DNA of 64,000 bases, taken from the NCBI GenBank assembly GCA_900323505.1, contig OOIN01000033.1:62001-126000 (forward strand), in the 5' to 3' direction. The translations under genes were made by a program, and so were the position numbers. The stretch comes from Ustilago trichophora (taxonomy: Eukaryota > Basidiomycota > Ustilaginomycetes > Ustilaginales > Ustilaginaceae). The notes under the pieces were generated by a model. It saw only the letters and a program-made list of their open reading frames with translations. It did no database searches and was not told the DNA's origin. Numbering within the stretch: the first letter of the stretch is position 1; the number at the start of each line of letters is the position of its first letter. Positions 31,201-41,567 of this stretch are shown one piece after another.

Positions 31201-31720
31201 CATCAGCCTCTGCGATACACCTGGCTTTATGGTCGGGCCTCAATTCGAACGCTCCTCCTCCTCGGGCGGATCTTTCCGAACTTTTGGGGACTGGTTCACC
31301 GCCGCTGCTCAGTTCACACAGTCCGGAGGGCGATTTGTGGGGCTTGTTGTCAGGAGAGCCTTTGGTTTGGGCGCTATGGCAATGTTGGGTGGAAGCACAC
31401 TCAGTGGATCCATCTGCGCCAGTTGGCCGACGGGAAGCATGGGATCGATGGCGCTGGAAGGAGCCGTTCAGCTGAGCATGAAAAAGCAATTGGCCGAGAT
31501 AAAAGACGAGGCAGAGCGCAAAAAAGTGGCTGAACAAGCCGTCGAGCAGCTCTACAAGGGAGGCAGGGCGATCAATGTCGCCAGCATGACAGAGATTGAT
31601 ACCGTGCTAGACCCGGCAGAGACTCGGGATTGGCTGGCGAGGATGGTCAAGGATGTATTGGGGGAGAGGAAGGCAACGTACAAGACGAGGAGGGCGAAGC
31701 TGGCCGACCCGCACCTGTAG
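28250..31720 (+). CDS. Single-chain biotin-dependent acyl-CoA carboxylase (BC-BCCP-CT)
   Basis: The ATG at 28250 opens MLEPKRILIANRGEIACRLIR, the start of a biotin carboxylase domain; the protein is 1,156 residues with no intron. The ATP-grasp glycine loop KAANGGGGRG is near residue 168 and the catalytic region MEANPRIQVEH near 304. A biotinyl domain follows with EAMKMEH (biotin Lys near 551). Residues about 620-1,150 are a fused carboxyltransferase with both crotonase-like halves (GHTVGLIMGDYMVLAGTQ and, later, FGLGAMAMLGGS). The enzyme transfers CO2 from bicarbonate to an acyl-CoA. Mitochondrial methylcrotonyl- and propionyl-type enzymes split these parts over two subunits, so the fusion resembles bacterial single-chain (long-chain) acyl-CoA carboxylases. 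It lacks the central region of cytosolic ACC1. Substrate unknown; no targeting signal is clear. Confidence 0.9.
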   Translation: MLEPKRILIANRGEIACRLIRTYQLFPLSPSTPRLQSVAIYTPSEYNALHVSLADASHRLSGEGPRAYLDSEAIVAAAKQHQCWGVAPGYGFLSEDARFAKLCEENGLVFLGPTDGQLAKLGDKVVARELAKSLNVPVLEGTDASSSSAREDILKFASTVPAGGKIILKAANGGGGRGIRVVPIQPNPTETTRAITEAYESCTREAAASFGDGKVYAERFLVNAKHVEVQVLGDGLGGVCHFWDRECSLQRRNQKLIEIAPAPHLPPQLRTEMLNAALRLAAEVKLRSLATIEFLVEEGGNFYFMEANPRIQVEHTITENVTGHDLVALQLLVGLGHSLRDLGLTEASASPFPSKTAIQTRVNAESFRGETDQTHPESGSISSLIWPVGGSVRIETAAHAPHPRLGQYTVNPLFDSLLAKVIVTAPTYESAVDAAKRALEGTSISGVRTNIPFLLALLSDGGVKKGLQHIHTVQAGFKGYLDYSNRIQAEIEVQHGGTNAERVQGAQQKEGWKEQPGKHAVKSHLTGMVIKVTVKEGETIVVGQELAVLEAMKMEHVIRSSVGGVVDKVVVKQSGVVNSSDVLLVLDTSSNSSDAFGEDSALLAAAAAEDPNVPRPELKELQQRRLAIADAGRTAAVTKRHARGFRTVRENLSMLIDPDSLIEYGDLALAAQRKRTPLPDLIAKTSGDGLVTGFARIQGHTVGLIMGDYMVLAGTQGYFHHLKLDRILMAVLSHPAPLVLYAEGGGGRPGDTDHQTASGLMTPSFALMGQVQAQGIPIVGVANGYVFAGNAAILGTCDIVIATKGGNAVLANGQKVGSTSIGMAGTAMIEAGGLGVFGSDEIGPTSIHAVTGGVDVVVDDEDAAAAMTRKIMSFFTTPQLAERQWDYSSDAKLLRTCVPSVAERRRAFDMRRVISLLVDDNTFVELSPHWGPDMITGFARIKGHAVAILANDPTAPLGGAIDINAALKAIRLLKLLTRTRAVHLISLCDTPGFMVGPQFERSSSSGGSFRTFGDWFTAAAQFTQSGGRFVGLVVRRAFGLGAMAMLGGSTLSGSICASWPTGSMGSMALEGAVQLSMKKQLAEIKDEAERKKVAEQAVEQLYKGGRAINVASMTEIDTVLDPAETRDWLARMVKDVLGERKATYKTRRAKLADPHL

Positions 31721-32040
31721 TGTTTTTCTCGAAGCTCTGTCACTACACTGGCCTGGACGTCATCACTTGATGATGGTCCTGTGAGAGTGACGTGTGTCTC
31801 CAGAGGCGTTGCTTCTTGCACGCCTCAGTTGATCTTGAGCGGTCAACTTGATCTGGCATTTCATAATGGTGCCTCGGATGTGGAAAGGTGCCGGTGGGAA
31901 AAAGCCAAAAAGGTTACAGTGATTGGCGGGAGTCCTCTCCGGTCGCCATCGACACAAGTGGGTCTCGATCTTTATCGCGCAGCCTGGCCTTTGCCAAGCA
32001 TCAATCAATCTCGTCTTTCGCCTGGCTATCAATGAATCGA
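31721..32040. other. Carboxylase 3' flank
   Basis: No gene is seen. LINE-derived sequence begins at about 32040-32060. Confidence 0.5.
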
Positions 32041-34762
32041 AACAGTAGTTAATTTTGTCTTCCCGCGCCAGAAAGAATAGAGATTACCTTCACAAAATGT
32101 TTGGCGACAACAGCACCATACCAAATACCCTCTGCGAACTGAAAGGAGAAGTTCACTCAAAACACGGCCCAGGAAGAAGAAGATTTCTCGCCGCGACTAG
32201 ATAAATTTAGACAACTTCACACGAAAATCACCATGTCAATGCTAACAGTAGCACCGCAAATCACACCCCCTAATCTCACCAGTAACTACAGCTTGCCTGA
32301 ATGAGACTCAAGTTTACCTTGATCACCCACAAATTAACCTGTTCATCCTGACAATAGACCAAATACAAAGCAAACCAAAGGTATCGCTCAGTAAGCGAAC
32401 ATGAAAGCACAATCTCGCAAGTCGAGTTAGTAAACGGCTGCGGCAAGCTCAAACCGGAGAAAGACGATGAAAAAAGAAGTACGATGGTCATGAAAAAGAG
32501 ACCCAAGATCCGAAGCCGGTATCAATCCAGATATTGTACAGCCTACCACAACAAGAGACAGAGACACACACAACTAAGAACAACAAGCTGATCACCCCCA
32601 AAAATCACCCAACAACGCTCACCCAGCCTAAAGCCGAAACGACATACACCCACGTTGTTCAATTCAACCAAACTTTCAGCCAAACGGCAGAAAACAACTT
32701 TGCTGAAGGAAGAAATGGAAGAACACTGGATGTGGGACTACTCCAGCACTGCCACCCGGAAGTTTTACAAAAGCTGACACTAGCCAAAGCTATAGTGGTA
32801 GAAAGCGCCGAAGATCAACACAGCAAAGACCGCGGGTATGGCAGAACAACGCCAACGCAAAGCACGATACAAATTCTGGGAGTCCACATCAGCAAACGAT
32901 TATAATTCAACGACTTTGTGACCATGAAATGCTGCATCACGATCAAAGCAGCCAACAGCCTACAATTGGCGCTACCAAATGAACGCTGGGCACGTCCTAC
33001 AGTACGACACAAAATCGCTCAGGCGGTCCTCTTCCCCATATTAGACTTTGCGGTAGCACTACACCCAGTCATCCCTAGATCTGTAGAGTCCGACTTCAGC
33101 AAAGCCAAGAAAGAGATCTACCGCTTCATTATCGGAGCACACAATACACCCGTGCTCCCATCAGGCGTAGGACTAGCCCACAAACTAGGACAAATCAGCG
33201 CCATACTCAGATGGAGGAAAATGGCGATGATACACCTTGGCAACACACTCAAGGACCGATCTCACATATCCACACAAGATGCCATCAGAGCACTGGAACT
33301 TTCCAAAGACTGGGAGATGGAAGGAGAACTCTTGCAACCACTAGGCAAAGAGTTACCCAAACCCAAACTCCTTGCAAGAACCAAAGCATCACCGCTCAAA
33401 CTCATGGCACTAGACCTCCCCTTCGAAACCATCGAACCGATCAGCCTACCAGAGATATCACCGCAAAGATGGACCGACCTGCCAATTGAGATACACGAAC
33501 GAGAGTCAGCCATTGCGATAGAGCAGACCATCTGCAAATTACGAGACAAAAAGGCAGTACGCATCTACACGGATGGTGCAGAAACAGTGGACCATTTGGG
33601 AGCCGCCTTTATCACTTACCCCTTCGCTGGCACTGACACCGAGGTCTTCACAGGAGCCACCAGAATGGACCATAACCAATTCGGCATTGTCGAGGCTGAA
33701 CTCAACGCAATCAAACTGGGGCTTGAAGCCTGCGTAGAACGACAACTCAAACGCATTGACCTCTTCTCTGACTCACAGGCAGCCCTCAAAAGACTACAAC
33801 GAGTATGGAGAGGCGACCACGCACCACTGCAACACCTCACACGGCCGATCCGGGCCACCATCAAACGACTACTACAGCAAGGCTGCAAAGTCAGACTACG
33901 CTGGATCCCCGGACACTCAGAGGTAGCAGGAAACGAAGCAGCGGACCAACTCGCCAAAGCAATGGCAAACGAAGTGGAGGCCAGTCCTACAGAATTTGGT
34001 AGCCTCAGCCTCCTGCGGAACATCGCCAAGGAAGCGGCAACCAAGGCTCAACAACTATCGTGGCAGTACCTCGGCACAGCAAGCCTACAAAAAGTCAGCC
34101 CCTCGTTCTCAGCTAACAATATGCTCCTGATCCGCGACACAACCAGCCGCCTCAGAGTACTCTTACTGCGCTTTCGCTCAAATGTTCTACCGCTGGCTTC
34201 CTGGCGGGCAGAAGACAAAAAGGCCTGTATATGTGGAGCGGCACTCCAAGACCGCGATCACATCCTTCTCCAATGCCCCCACACCAAAGACGAACGGGCA
34301 AGAGTTCAAGCTCTCCTCCCACCAAACGAACGACTCTCCCTCACGGCACTCTTACAGGGAGGACACTTTGCAGACGCAGACCGCCGCCCCAAATACCTCG
34401 AGAAACTCGAAACCCTCCTCCAAAAAGCGCACGACACGATCACAGAGACAAACTTGATGAACGGTACGTATGCGAGCCCAAGAAGATACAGACTGACAAC
34501 AGTCGAGACCTCTCAGGACAAAGACCGTGACACCAACCAGTCAAACTTCATGGGCATCGAGCCCCGTACACGGGCAACGCGCACAACTCTCCGCATACCA
34601 GAGATGCTACCACCTGCATCCACACTCATCCTTCCACCAATCGCAGACCACCTAAACCCGCTAAGAGGTGGCACACACATCACCGAGCTAAACCAAGGTT
34701 TCATCGACGCTGGACGAAGATGTCGACAACATACAAACCCTGCAACAACAAGTCAGAATTGA
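32041..34762 (+). mobile_element. Truncated, internally deleted LINE copy
   Basis: The left part (about 32050-32170) encodes the end of the LINE gag-like ORF1 (RDYLHKMFGD ... SKHGPGR), matching the C-terminus of the 41568-44612 ORF. ORF2 then begins, but endonuclease residue ~67 joins directly, in frame, to the segment just before the RT C-terminal region (IQILGVHI). The catalytic RT core is gone. Similarity to the other LINE ends at about 34745, before the 3' UTR. Orientation is opposite to the 36-45 kb LINE. Confidence 0.85.
32534..34762 (+). pseudogene. LINE ORF2 remnant: endonuclease N-terminus fused to RT thumb/RNase H
   Basis: One frame runs from 32534 to 34762, interrupted only by TAA at 32903-32905. 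There the sister copy reads CAA (RLQLNDF), so a single C-to-T change made the stop. The first part covers endonuclease residues and the second (from 32918, 614 residues) covers the region after the RT palm, an RNase H domain (IYTDGAE, EAELNAIKLG, DSQAAL, WIPGHSEVAGNEAAD) and a C-terminal zinc knuckle CICGAALQDRDHILLQC. It cannot encode a working reverse transcriptase. Confidence 0.85.
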
Positions 34763-35107
34763 TTGTGTTGTTGGAGGATCGGACGGACCGTACATGTGGT
34801 CATCTATGCCAAGATACAAAGCTGCGATATAGTCTTTGCCTCTGACTGTGGCTCATCATCAGGAAAGATTTATGAGCTTAACGTTCAGATTCAGCTCTTT
34901 CTGAAACCACAATGTCTAGAAATCAAGAAAGTATTTCAAATGTTTGTTCGTAATGAGCCGTGATTGGCATTTGGCATTTTGAGCAAGACAGGGGCGTTAC
35001 AACAATGCGAGAGATACCCGTAACAGAAAAAAAGTGTAGCTGAGAATACAAGGCGAAGAAACAGAAAGAGATGTGTGCAAAAGATAGGGCATGGTATAAA
35101 AGGAAGT
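34763..35107. other. Spacer and permease 3' flank
   Basis: No gene is seen. It lies between the truncated LINE and the permease stop codon (minus strand). Confidence 0.5.
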
Positions 35108-36013
35108 TTAGGAGATGAAAGCCCAGACCTTGCCACTGATGGTGGTGGGCTTCTCCTCGGGCTCCTCGGCCTCGATGATTTCGCGAAGACCGGTGGTGAG
35201 GTCGACCTCGCTGATGGGGACGTGGGCACCGTTGTTTCGGTTGTAGTACCAGTTACCGAGGTAGAGAATGATGAAGAAGGGGATGGGGATGTAGTTGGTG
35301 ATGAAATCCGAGGTGGACCAGTTACCCTTGAGGAAGATAGGCCAGCCGGAGAAGAGCATGACAATGAAGGTGGTGCAGACAGTCCACCAACCGCAGAAGG
35401 GCTGGAGCCATGCACGGTAAGGAAGAACGTCTCGCGACATGCCCTGGACCTTCATGGCGGTGTGGAAGCGAATGTACATGACACCGATGCAGAACCAGGT
35501 GACCATACCGGCGATCGAGGTCATGTTGGCAAAGTAGCCGAAGACGGTGCTGGCACCATTGCGAACCGACATGTAGGAGAGGAAGGAGAAGGCAACGGAG
35601 ACGGCAACTGCTATGTAAGGAAGACCGCGCTTGGTAGTGCGGGCAAAGATACGAGGAGCAGAGCCACCAATAGCGAGCGAGTAGAGGGCTCGGCTCGAGG
35701 TGAAGAGATCCGAAGAAGCTGCAGAAACGGCCGAAGTGACAAGGGCTGCGTTGATAATGCTAGGTAAGACCCAAATACCTGCATTTCTAATAGCAACGAC
35801 GAATGGAGAGCGAGCAGCGGTCTTGTGGCCCTGGGTGAGCTCGGGAGCATTGGAGGAGCAGACGAGACCAATCATGAAGGTACCAAGGAAGTAGAAGAGG
35901 CAAATACGAATCCAGACCTTGCGAATAGCGCTGGGAACGGACTTGCGGGGGTTCTTGGCCTCAGCAGAAGCGATAGCGACTATCTCCGTGCCGATAAATG
36001 AAAATGCTGCGTC
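35108..36013 (-). pseudogene. Amino-acid permease (AAP/APC family), C-terminal fragment
   Basis: The frame encodes 301 residues from DAAFSFIGTEIVAIASAEAKNPRKS to the TAA at 35108-35110. This includes the family hallmark (AFSFIGTE ... AEAKNPRK) and about seven membrane segments ending in a Glu-rich cytosolic tail. Yeast relatives such as Gap1 are plasma-membrane amino-acid/H+ symporters. Upstream the frame runs into the LINE tail, where TAGATAGA gives an in-frame stop. The matching N-terminal fragment is at 47927-48217 on the same strand, 11.9 kb away. About 145 residues expected between the fragments (the LGEM ... PGGH region) are not found in the window. Confidence 0.9.
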
Positions 36014-36330
36014 TATCTATCTATCTATACCTTTCTTTTTCGCTCCAACGAAGGATCTTTCGATCCAGGGAGCATAACCTCCCTACGGAGGAAGCATGAG
36101 GGGATCGTGTTGGGCTGTAGTATCGGAACGCGTGAATTAAAAATTCACATTGAGTGTCCCGAAAGCCCACCCTCGCTTAATGTTTGGCCGAAGCCCGAAG
36201 AAGACGCGCTACCAGTTTTGCTGGCGCATGCGCCCGGTCTCCACGTCTTGTTTCCCACACGACGTGGTACGGTAAAGTCGTTGCCTATTTGTGCGCTTAC
36301 CTGTTTTGTGTCGGTTCGCAACTGACGTTT
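36014..36330 (-). other. LINE 3' UTR and (TAGA)n tail
   Basis: In element orientation the UTR ends in about four to five TAGA units directly against permease coding sequence. It contains stem-loops such as CCTCC-CTAC-GGAGG (about 36080) and GTGAATTAAAAATTCAC (about 36132-36150), of the kind LINE reverse transcriptases recognise. Confidence 0.65.
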
Positions 36331-39300
36331 TTAGTCGTCTGCGTCGGAGTCATCCATAAACCCGAGGTCGTCGTCTTGGTCTGGTCCCTGATGTATGGTT
36401 TCGGCGTCTGGCTGCTCGAGCGTGTCGAAGGAGTCGTTTTGGTCTGTGTCGCTGACCAAGTCGATTATTTCAGTCGAATGTGGTGGTGTTCTTGGTAGTC
36501 GTCTGCGATTTCGTGGTGGAGTCAATTCGGTTGGTATGGGCGGTCGTTCGGCCGATGGTGCTTGTGGGTCTTGTGTGTCCTCGTCGGAATCGGAGATTTC
36601 AATTGTTTCCGTTTCGAGTCTGGCCTGCGCTAGAGCCCATTCCTGCGAGACCGACTGGTCACTGATCGTAGTGTCGCTGTCGGTTGGTCGGTATTGTTCG
36701 TTGCGTTGTGCCTCTCTGTTGTTGGTTTTGTTATGCGGCCTTGGCGAATGTAGGTCTCTGATTGTAGCGAGTGGTGTCGGTGTTGTATCGATGTTTGTTG
36801 GCCGGGTTGCCGCCCTGTGTTGTTCATGGCGGTTTTCGATGCTGGAGCTAGTCGCTATCCTGGCCCTCTCGGTGGAGGGTTGGCCTGAGGTTGCGAGGTT
36901 GCGATAGGCCTCGTGGCGTATTGTCACAGGGGACGTATGTTGTCGGTATCTGCTTCCCGTGTCGATGAAAGCTTGGTTTATTTTGGTGTTGTGTGCGCCG
37001 CCCCCTAGCAGGTTTAGGTGGTCTGCGATCGGTGGAGGGATGAGTGTGGATGCCGGTGGTAGCGTCTCTGACCTATGGAGGGTTGTGCGCGTTGTCCGTC
37101 TACGGGCCTCGATACCTATGAAGTTTGACTGGTTGGTGTCGCGGTCTTCGTCCTGAGAGGTCTCGACTGTTGTCAGTCTGTATCTTCTTGGGCTCGCATA
37201 CGTACCGTTCATCAAGTTGGTCTCTGTGATCGTGTCGTGCGCTTTTTGGAGGAGGGTTTCGAGTTTCTCGAGGTATTTGGGGCGGCGGTCTGCGTCTGCA
37301 AAGTGTCCTCCCTGTAAGAGTGCCGTGAGGGAGAGTCGTTCGTTTGGAGGGAGGAGAGCTTGAACTCTTGCCCGTTCGTCTTTGGTGTGGGGGCATTGGA
37401 GAAGGATGTGATCGCGGTCTTGGAGTGCCGCTCCACATATACAGGCCTTTTTGTCTTCTGCCCGCCAGGAAGCCAGCGGTAGAACATTTGAGCGAAAGCG
37501 CAGTAAGAGTACTCTGAGGCGGCTGGTTGTGTCGCGGATCAGGAGCATATTGTTAGCTGAGAACGAGGGGCTGACTTTTTGTAGGCTTGCTGTGCCGAGG
37601 TACTGCCACGATAGTTGTTGAGCCTTGGTTGCCGCTTCCTTGGCGATGTTCCGCAGGAGGCTGAGGCTACCAAATTCTGTAGGACTGGCCTCCACTTCGT
37701 TTGCCATTGCTTTGGCGAGTTGGTCCGCTGCTTCGTTTCCTGCTACCTCTGAGTGTCCGGGGATCCAGCGTAGTCTGACTTTGCAGCCTTGCTGTAGTAG
37801 TCGTTTGATGGTGGCCCGGATCGGCCGTGTGAGGTGTTGCAGTGGTGCGTGGTCGCCTCTCCATACTCGTTGTAGTCTTTTGAGGGCTGCCTGTGAGTCA
37901 GAGAAGAGGTCAATGCGTTTGAGTTGTCGTTCTACGCAGGCTTTGAGCCCCAGTTTGATTGCGTTGAGTTCAGCCTCGACAATGCCAAATTGGTTATGGT
38001 CCATTCTGGTGGCTCCTGTGAAGACCTCGGTGTCGGGGCCAGCGAAAGGGTATGCGATAAAGGCGGCTCCCAAATGATCCGCTGTTTCTGAACCATCCGT
38101 GTAGATGCGTACTGCCTTTTTGTCTCGTAATTTGCAGATGGTCTGCTCTATCGCAATGGCTGACTCTCGTTCGTGTATCTCAATTGGCAGGTCGGTCCAT
38201 CTTTGCGGTGATATCTCTGGTAGGCTGATCGGTTCAATGGTTTCGAAGGGGAGGTCTAGTGCCATGAGTTTGAGCGGTGATGCTCTGGTTCTTGCAAGGA
38301 GTTCGGGTTTGGGTAACTCTTTGCCTAGCGGTCGCAAGAGTTCTCCTTCCATCTCCCAGTCTTTGGAAAGTTCCAGCGCTCTGATGGCATCTTGTGTGGA
38401 TGCATGGGATCGGTCCTTGAGTGTGTTGCCCAGGTGTATCATCGCCATTTTCCTCCATCTGAATACGGCACTGATTTGTCCTAGTTTGTGGGCTAGTCCT
38501 ACGCCTGATGGGAGCATGGGTGTATTGTGTGCACCGATGATGAACCTGTAGATCTCTTTTTCTGCTTTGCTAACATCGGCCTCTAGGTATCTGGGGATGA
38601 CTGGATGTAGTGCTGCTGCGAAGTCTAAGATGGGAAAGAGGACTGCCTGGGCGATTTTGTGCCGCACCGTAGGGTGTGCCCATCGCTCGTTTGGCAGCGC
38701 CCATCTCAGGCTATTGGCTGCTTTGGTTGTAATTCGGCATTTCATGGTGACAAAGTCATTGAGTTGTAGTCGTTTGCCAATGTGGACTCCAAGGATTTGG
38801 ACCGTGTTTGGTGTCGGTGGCGTTGTGGTTCCTGAAGGGAGCCGTATTGTTACTGCTTCGCATCTGGAGTCGTAGCGGGAGTTTCGGTGCGTAACTAGTA
38901 AGGTAGGCTTGTCGAGGTGTATGTCTCGTTCGTTGGTCCACATCGATAACTTGTCGATCCATGCTTGGCAGCCGGTTTGTAGCTCCTTGGGCGAGTCTGC
39001 TGAGAAGACGGCGAAGATATCGTCTACGTAGGCGCCTTGTGTGAGGGGCGGGTTGTCGTTGCCCATGTCCCCATCGAGGATGGTGTCGGAGTAGATGGAC
39101 CAGACAAGTGGTGATAAGGGCGAACCTTGTGGTATGCCTCGACTGCCCATGTCGTGCTCGGCTGATTGCGTTCCTTCGAGGGTAAGTGTGATTCGCCGGT
39201 GTTGAAGCCAGGCTCGTAGCCATTTTCCAAATGATTTGAGGCCGTAACCGTCTAGAGTGTCTTGCAGGGCTTGATGGTCAACTTGGTTGAAGGCGCTTGA

Positions 39301-41181
39301 GACGTCTACCGTTACGATTGCGACGTATTCTCCTCCGTTGAGGGCCTCCCTGCTTTGATGGAGGATGCCTCCAACTGCGTGGTTGACTGAGATGCCTGGT
39401 ACGCTGCCGTACTGTCGTTTGAGAAGGTTCTTCTTGTGGAGCGCGTGTTGAAGGCGGTTGCATACGATCTTTTCAACGAGTTTGGCGGCCGTGCACAGTA
39501 ACGATATCGGGCGGTAAGAATTTGGTTGCCTGAGGTCTCTGTTACCCAGTTTCGGTATCACTGTGATCTTTGCGCGTTTCCATTCTGTCGGAAAGTTACC
39601 GCTTTGAAGGCAGTCGTTGACTAAGTCTGTCAGGAGCTGGTTGAATTCTTCGCATCCGCTGTAAAGAGTCTGCAGTAGGTTTACGCTGATGCCATCCGGT
39701 CCGACTGCTTTGTCCTTCTCCAGGCTAAATACCGCGTCTTTGAGTTCGGTCTTGCTAACTTTTTCAAGGCCGGTTGTACCCGTTGTTGGTGGTTGCTGTG
39801 GTGTTGGTGTCACTTGCGGCTCCTGTTGTCGTGCCGTTGGGAACAGGGTCCTCGCCAGTAGAGTGAGTTTGTCTTCTATGTTAGGGACGCTCTCTCCTTC
39901 GGAGTCTAGGAAGGGCGGGCTGAGTGGGTTGTTGAGCTTTTTGCGGTTGCGGATGGCTCTTAATCTGGCCCATTCCACTTTGTCTGACATGTTGGCCAAT
40001 GCTCCTCTCTCCGCTTCTGCTCTGGCTTTTTCTTTCGCCGCTTGGAATCTGGCTTCTAGGGTTCAGTAGGTTTCGTCTAGTTTGCAGACTCGTCAAAGTT
40101 CTGAGCAGGTTGGGGGGCGGACTGTCGATAGGGTGGTTCGAATGCGTTTGGCTTGTTCCTCCCTCTCTGTGTAGAGTTCGCCGCATTCTTCTGACCATCC
40201 TAGCATGTTACCCTGGAGCTTGCGCTTCCCACGTCTCCGGCGGTGTTGTTGGTGCGGTCGTGCTTCAAGGATTGCTGCTTTGATGGCCTCGGCTACGATC
40301 GCCCATTTGGAGGAGTTGGACTCTCTCTCTCGATGCGTTGCTTCCCGGAGGTGTCTGTGGAATGTTTTACAGATTCGTGTTTCGTCTATACCTCTGGTGT
40401 CGAATGCGTTGGGTGGTCGTTGAGGTTCCGCTCCTATTTCGACGCTAATATATATTGGGATGTGGTCGTTTGCGCCTTCCCATATACCCAGGTATGAGGC
40501 GATTGGTTGTGTGCTGAATGTAAGGTCGAGGGTTGACCTGAGAGATCCGTCCTGTGCGTAAGTGCGGAAGCTTGGTGGAGTCACTAGTACCAAACCTTTC
40601 ATCGTCGCCCATTCGAGTAAGGTTTCTGCTGATCTCGTTGGGGTTTGGTGGGAGGCGGTTGCTTCAAGATCCCAGATTTCGCTTTGAATGTTGAAATCTC
40701 CTCCAACAATCAGTTCCCATGGGCCTGGTACGCTCTCGATCATCTCGTCGAGGTTTGCGAGGGTCTTGACTAGTGATTCGTGGCGCTGCATGGGTGTGCG
40801 GTGTCGTCCCTGGCTGGTGGGTCGGATGTATAGCGATGCGTATATCCTTTTGGGCTGGTCTGGTGTGTCCGGTGGCGGGAGGATGCATACTGCCGCCACT
40901 TGTTCTCGTGTTGGTAGAAGTTTGTATACCCTGGCCGGTGGTACGTGTGTTACGACTACAGCTGTGTCGATTCCTCTGCCAAATCCGTGGTTTTCGCTGT
41001 GTTGGTCTTCCGCACTTTCTACTACTATAGCGTTGGCAAGCATTAGCTTTTGTACTGCTTCTGGGTGGCAGTGCTGGAGTAGTCCTACATCTGGTGTTCT
41101 TCCGTTCCTCCCTTCAGCGAAGTATTCTTCCGCTGTATGACTGAAATTTGTGTTGAGTTGGAGAATGCGTGTTTGTGGCAT
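36331..41181 (-). pseudogene. LINE ORF2: endonuclease, reverse transcriptase, RNase H; two in-frame TGA
   Basis: One frame runs from ATG 41179-41181 to 36331. It is broken by TGA at 40093-40095 and TGA at 40063-40065, ten codons apart. Before the stops lies a 362-residue AP-type endonuclease (QLNTNFS, GGDFN, NDHIPI). After them lies a linker helix, then the RT (KAVGPDGIS, GIPQGSPLSP, YVDD), RNase H (YTDGSE, EAELNAIKLG, DSQAAL, WIPGHSEVAGNEAAD) and a zinc knuckle CICGAALQDRDHILLQC, followed by about 300 mostly polar residues. Both stops are a single C-to-T step from CGA (Arg). The endonuclease has QHCHPE where the metal-binding Glu (LLQEP) is normal. Confidence 0.9.
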
Positions 41182-41567
41182 TTCGTTTGCTTTGGCTGGG
41201 TTGGTGGAGGTGGTGGTGGTTAGGGTGTGGGTGTTGATAACTGTGCGTTATTGTCGCGTAGAGCTGAATGGAGTAGTTTTCGGATCTTGGGTTCCCCTCT
41301 CGTGTTGTTTGGTCTTGTTTGGTCGTTTGTTCCTGTGAGTTTCGGCCTTTGTACTCTTTCGCCCGGTCGTCCTTTGTTCGCGATGTATTCAGTCTATTGT
41401 AGGGGTAAGTAGGTTGGTTTCTGGTTGTCTGCGGTCTCATTCTTAATTCACACTCTGGCGGGTTGGGTTTACTTTGATTAAAGTGTGACATGTGGTGATT
41501 TACAGTTTGGTATCGATCTGATTAGTGTGGAGTGGTCTAAAAATGGTTTGGTTGCGACTAGGACTTT
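41182..41567 (-). other. LINE spacer between ORF1 and ORF2
   Basis: About 390 nt without a supported ORF. The corresponding spacer in the truncated copy (about 32170-32640) is only weakly similar. Confidence 0.5.

Noticed and set aside
40063..40095. Programmed stop-codon readthrough between LINE endonuclease and RT
   Set aside because: Two stops within ten codons plus similar C-to-T stops elsewhere in these LINEs fit mutation better than recoding.
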